From assembly GCA_012800135.1 (NCBI GenBank), contig JAAZJV010000123.1, forward strand, positions 1-7,782: a DNA stretch of 7,782 nucleotides. Direction: 5' to 3'. Origin of the DNA: Clostridiaceae bacterium (lineage in GTDB: Bacteria; Bacillota; Clostridia; Saccharofermentanales; DTU023). A model generated the notes under the pieces. It had not been told where the DNA came from, searched no databases, and saw nothing but the letters and a program-made list of their open reading frames with translations. A program made the translations under genes and the position numbers. Below, piece after piece: positions 5,600 through 7,782 of the stretch (positions are counted from its first letter, which is position 1; each line of letters begins with the position of its first letter).

Positions 5600-6727
5600 T
5601 TATTGTTTTGGTGCCCACTCGTCAAGAAAACGAAATAGTGCGTTTTCATAGGCGGCTGGATTTTGTAGATAAGCCGTTAAAAAACCTTTGCCGGGTGCCT
5701 CGTAGAATAGTGTACGATCGGAATGAAGGCGCATGCGTTCATCAATCATAACACGCGCTTCGCAGTGATCTAGGCGACTGTCTTCTTGGTGAGCAAAGAT
5801 CATGACAGGCAGAGTAGAGGCAGTGAACAGTGTATAAAAATCATCTGTCGTGTAGGAACGAAGCGAGAAACGCGCTACATACGGTACAGTCTTCGGCAAC
5901 CAGAAAAAAGCTCGATTCATCTTCGACTTTACGTCTGCGCGGAAAAAGGCGTTGCTGCCTCGTGCAGGGTTGTCCAGGATTAGTCCGCCCACTTGTTCAT
6001 ACAGTTTTCGATTTTCTTCTTTTTGATGAGCGGAGGCAGCCTCCTTGCTCTCTATATCGGATTGATCTTGATCTTTCTCGTTCGCGTCAGTTTTATCCGT
6101 TTCGTTAGGGAGAACTCGTGTTTCAGGGATTCCGGGCTGCATCTGTTGTCGCAATCGATATAGCGCGCGCATAATGGCTGTCGTACCGCTTCCAAAACCG
6201 TATAAAATTAGTGGCGCGTTACCCGATTTTGTTACGGCCCACCTCATGACGGTGAGAAGATCTTCAGATTCTTCGTATCCGTATGAGGAAGTGTCACCGG
6301 TTGATTCTCCGGAATGACGAAAATCGAACGCGATCGTTTGAAAACCGCGGTGGCTAAATTTCTGGTAAAGACGAGCGCTATCCATTCCGTAAGGTAGGCG
6401 ATTGCTCCCCTGATGATGTGCCACTATGATGGTACCTCGAAGCGGCTTCTCAGCATGTATAAGCCATCCTTTAAGCGTGATTCGATCCTGGCCTGATACG
6501 ATGTTTATCGGTTCAAACGTCCTGAACGCATTGGTCGCATACGGCGCGATCGGCTCTATTTCATTTTTCATTAGCGCATTAGCAAGGTTGAGACTTGAGA
6601 TTGCAATTACAGCAATTACAATAAGCAGTGAAACGGCCAGTATCAAAACTAAGCGTCGCCATCGTCGTTTCGAAGATTGAGTTATCGAAAAATCTTTTCG
6701 GTGCATGTGCACACTCACTTTCCGCAT
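5600..6727 (-). CDS. Membrane-anchored alpha/beta hydrolase-fold protein, probable pseudoenzyme
   Basis: A 375-residue protein with a basic N-terminus (KRRWRR, 20-25), one membrane segment (about 26-46) and an external alpha/beta hydrolase domain of the YqkD type. The fold is clear: LKGWLIHA, IIVAHHQGSNR (100-110), AFDFRHSGESTG (133-144), and Y150-G-Y-E-x-S-E-D-L. However, the nucleophile elbow, normally G-x-S-x-G, is G177-F-G179-S-G181, with Gly at the Ser position. The usual G-x-G-H near the end is G346-K-G-F349, with Phe at the catalytic His. The acid is probably Asp316. Catalysis therefore seems lost. A charged insert (about 192-245) follows the elbow helix. ATG 6727 is the longest start; ATG 6706 is possible, with GGAAAG upstream. 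It is divergent from tsaD and convergent with dut. The remaining role (binding, scaffold) is unknown. Confidence 0.82.
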   Translation of the reverse strand: MRKVSVHMHRKDFSITQSSKRRWRRLVLILAVSLLIVIAVIAISSLNLANALMKNEIEPIAPYATNAFRTFEPINIVSGQDRITLKGWLIHAEKPLRGTIIVAHHQGSNRLPYGMDSARLYQKFSHRGFQTIAFDFRHSGESTGDTSSYGYEESEDLLTVMRWAVTKSGNAPLILYGFGSGTTAIMRALYRLRQQMQPGIPETRVLPNETDKTDANEKDQDQSDIESKEAASAHQKEENRKLYEQVGGLILDNPARGSNAFFRADVKSKMNRAFFWLPKTVPYVARFSLRSYTTDDFYTLFTASTLPVMIFAHQEDSRLDHCEARVMIDERMRLHSDRTLFYEAPGKGFLTAYLQNPAAYENALFRFLDEWAPKQ

Positions 6728-6829
6728 TATGATTCAACGATTCTTAGATCGTCATCTACAAAATCGTGTAAATATGCTTCTAATCCAACGATTGTGTTTT
6801 CGTAATAGTAAACCATTGTCGTCATTCAT

Positions 6830-6837
6830 AGGAGGTG
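6830..6837 (+). promoter_or_regulatory. Consensus ribosome binding site of the 36-residue ORF
   Basis: AGGAGGTG matches the anti-Shine-Dalgarno complement over eight bases and stands six bases before TTG 6844. It is among the best ribosome binding sites in the window yet precedes no known gene. Confidence 0.45.
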
Positions 6838-6842
6838 TTGAT

Positions 6843-6872
6843 ATTGTACGTCATGGATATCGTTTCTCACAA
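6843..6872 (-). promoter_or_regulatory. Weak candidate promoter of hydrolase gene
   Basis: On the - strand TTGTGA (6872-6867) is 18 bp from TACAAT (6848-6843). The -10 matches 5 of 6 positions and the -35 4 of 6. It would give a leader of roughly 110 nt. It is the best match I found by eye, but chance is likely. Confidence 0.18.
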
Positions 6873-6954
6873 ATGGCGATCAGTCGATTCTCTTTTAATT
6901 GCCGTTCTTTCTTCTGTGATGTTACAATTCAATATTGACATGTTTTTTACTTGA
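6844..6954 (+). CDS. Possible small membrane peptide, 36 residues
   Basis: Reading from TTG 6844 to TGA 6952-6954 gives 36 residues. A polar N-terminal part (with H-K-W-R) precedes a hydrophobic stretch from about residue 17 (SLLIAVLSSVML) to the end (MFFT), long enough for one membrane span. The support is the consensus ribosome binding site at 6830-6837 with ideal 6-nt spacing; a second in-frame TTG at 6838 is too close to it. I do not recognise the sequence. Its 3' end runs through the -35 box of the tsaD promoter. I see no good promoter for it and no stable RNA structure. It could be a real small membrane protein, a leader peptide, or a chance frame on the strand opposite the hydrolase leader. 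Confidence 0.3.
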   Translation: MYVMDIVSHKWRSVDSLLIAVLSSVMLQFNIDMFFT

Positions 6955-6963
6955 TTGTATAAA
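6935..6963 (+). promoter_or_regulatory. Strong sigma-A promoter of tsaD
   Basis: TTGACA (6935-6940, perfect) and TATAAA (6958-6963, 5 of 6) are separated by exactly 17 bp. Transcription should begin near 6970, leaving a short leader of about 18 nt before ATG 6988 and its GAGGT site. It is the clearest promoter in the window. Confidence 0.78.
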
Positions 6964-6987
6964 AGTAAAACGATACACGAGGTAATC

Positions 6988-7782
6988 ATGAATCATGACA
7001 ACGGAATAGTTGACAGTAGGGTTGACAAATCTAGAGAACTAGACAATGTCGCGTTATGTCAAAAGGAAAAAATGCGAGATGTCCGTATTCTCGGCATAGA
7101 ATCGTCATGTGATGAAACGGCGGCGTCGGTCGTCGTCAATGGTACGCGTGTTCTGTCGAATGTTGTCGCTTCACAGGTCGATTTACACAGAGCTTATGGC
7201 GGCGTGGTGCCGGAAATTGCGTCACGCGAGCACGTCAAAGCAATACTTCCGGTTATTGACCGCGCCCTTCATCAAGCGGAAATGACGCTTGATGATTTAG
7301 ACGGTATCGCGGTTACGTTTGGTCCCGGACTTATCGGAGCATTGCTTGTCGGTGTCGCTGCGGCCAAAGGATTAACAGCGGTGACCGGGCTTCCGCTTAT
7401 ACCTGTTCATCATATTGAGGGCCACGTGGCATCCGCATACCTTGCAAATCCGTCCCTTCGTCCGCCTTTTCTCGCTCTTATTGTGTCAGGTGGTCATGCA
7501 TCGATTATTGAAGTCCGCGACGGCGTGATGCCTTTTCGTGAAATCGCCCGAACACGTGATGACGCTCCAGGTGAGGCGTTTGATAAGATTGCTCGTGTGC
7601 TGGGATTATCGTATCCTGGCGGTCCGGCGATTGAAAAAGCCGCACAAGGCGGGAGAGATGACGCATTCATATTTCCTGATGCCTCATTTGAAGATTCGTT
7701 CGATTTTTCATTCAGCGGTGTCAAGACAGCGGCGATCAACGCGTATCGTCGCATAGAGCGTCAGATTGAGCGTGAGGAAGGA
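6988..7782 (+). CDS. tsaD: tRNA N6-adenosine threonylcarbamoyltransferase TsaD (3' end outside window)
   Basis: TsaD transfers threonylcarbamoyl to A37 of ANN-decoding tRNAs (t6A), working with TsaB and TsaE in the cytosol. The frame stays open to the edge. Visible family motifs, numbered from ATG 7072, are ILGIESSCDETA, TFGPGLIGALLVG, the metal-binding H114-I-E-G-H118, SGGHASI (139-145), GEAFDKIARVLGL and FSFSGVKTA. About 237 of the usual 335-345 residues are present. Two in-frame ATGs have ribosome binding sites: 6988 (GAGGT, 6979-6983), which fits the strong promoter with a short leader, and 7072 (AAAGGA, 7062-7067), which fits the family N-terminus. The longer form adds 28 polar residues outside the conserved core. 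I give the longer form as the outer limit. It is divergent from the hydrolase gene. Confidence 0.95.
   Translation, partial: MNHDNGIVDSRVDKSRELDNVALCQKEKMRDVRILGIESSCDETAASVVVNGTRVLSNVVASQVDLHRAYGGVVPEIASREHVKAILPVIDRALHQAEMTLDDLDGIAVTFGPGLIGALLVGVAAAKGLTAVTGLPLIPVHHIEGHVASAYLANPSLRPPFLALIVSGGHASIIEVRDGVMPFREIARTRDDAPGEAFDKIARVLGLSYPGGPAIEKAAQGGRDDAFIFPDASFEDSFDFSFSGVKTAAINAYRRIERQIEREEG

Noticed and set aside
5786..6108. Open frames on the + strand opposite the hydrolase
   Set aside because: No ribosome binding sites or recognisable motifs; the - strand hydrolase fold explains this region.
7010..7027. Two extra TTGACA boxes as further promoters
   Set aside because: No acceptable -10 hexamer lies 16-18 bp downstream of either, and both may lie inside the tsaD coding frame.
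7494..7756. Open frames overlapping tsaD on the - strand and in another + frame
   Set aside because: The conserved TsaD motifs lie in the other frame across the whole interval.

Overview
The window looks like a piece of chromosome from a Bacillota-type (Firmicutes, probably Clostridia-like) bacterium. Evidence: moderate G+C by eye, strong Shine-Dalgarno sites, a TTG start on a ZapA-family gene, and a 3D-like domain protein sitting directly before rsmA, as yabE does in Bacillus and relatives. I cannot name a genus. No rRNA, tRNA, CRISPR array, insertion sequence or phage gene is visible.

Layout. (1) Positions 1-1607 hold the end of a + strand operon: the C-terminal part of a rhodanese-like protein, a small membrane-anchored Cys-rich protein with an FMN-attachment-like motif, and a THEP1-type nucleoside triphosphatase, joined by a 4-nt overlap and a 9-nt gap. 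(2) Positions 1608-1953 are an AT-rich intergenic region ending in an unusual leader. (3) Positions 1954-5449 carry four + strand genes: a membrane-anchored SH3b-SH3b-Thr linker-3D-like wall protein, rsmA (16S rRNA dimethyltransferase), a long zapA (division) and dut (dUTPase). The first two overlap by 20 nt, and zapA-dut probably has its own promoter. (4) Positions 5450-5599 hold a convergent intergenic region with two overlapping hairpins, one followed by a T-run. (5) Positions 5600-6727 hold a - strand membrane-anchored alpha/beta hydrolase-fold protein that has lost its catalytic Ser and His. (6) A divergent spacer follows, with a possible 36-residue membrane peptide and a near-consensus promoter. 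(7) tsaD (tRNA t6A synthesis) runs off the right edge.

The core genes serve translation (rsmA, tsaD), nucleotide sanitation (dut), division (zapA) and the envelope (SH3b/3D protein). Three otherwise recognisable proteins (RsmA, dUTPase, hydrolase) carry extra internal segments of roughly 50 residues, and ZapA has a long tail, so lineage-specific expansion is a theme here.

The best leads are the apparent catalytically dead hydrolase, the rhodanese/FMN-like/THEP1 operon, the expanded dUTPase, the odd leader before the SH3b/3D gene, and the 36-residue ORF with a consensus ribosome binding site. I see no defence system or clearly novel machine. The first operon is the closest candidate for an undescribed functional unit, and its job is not determinable from this sequence.
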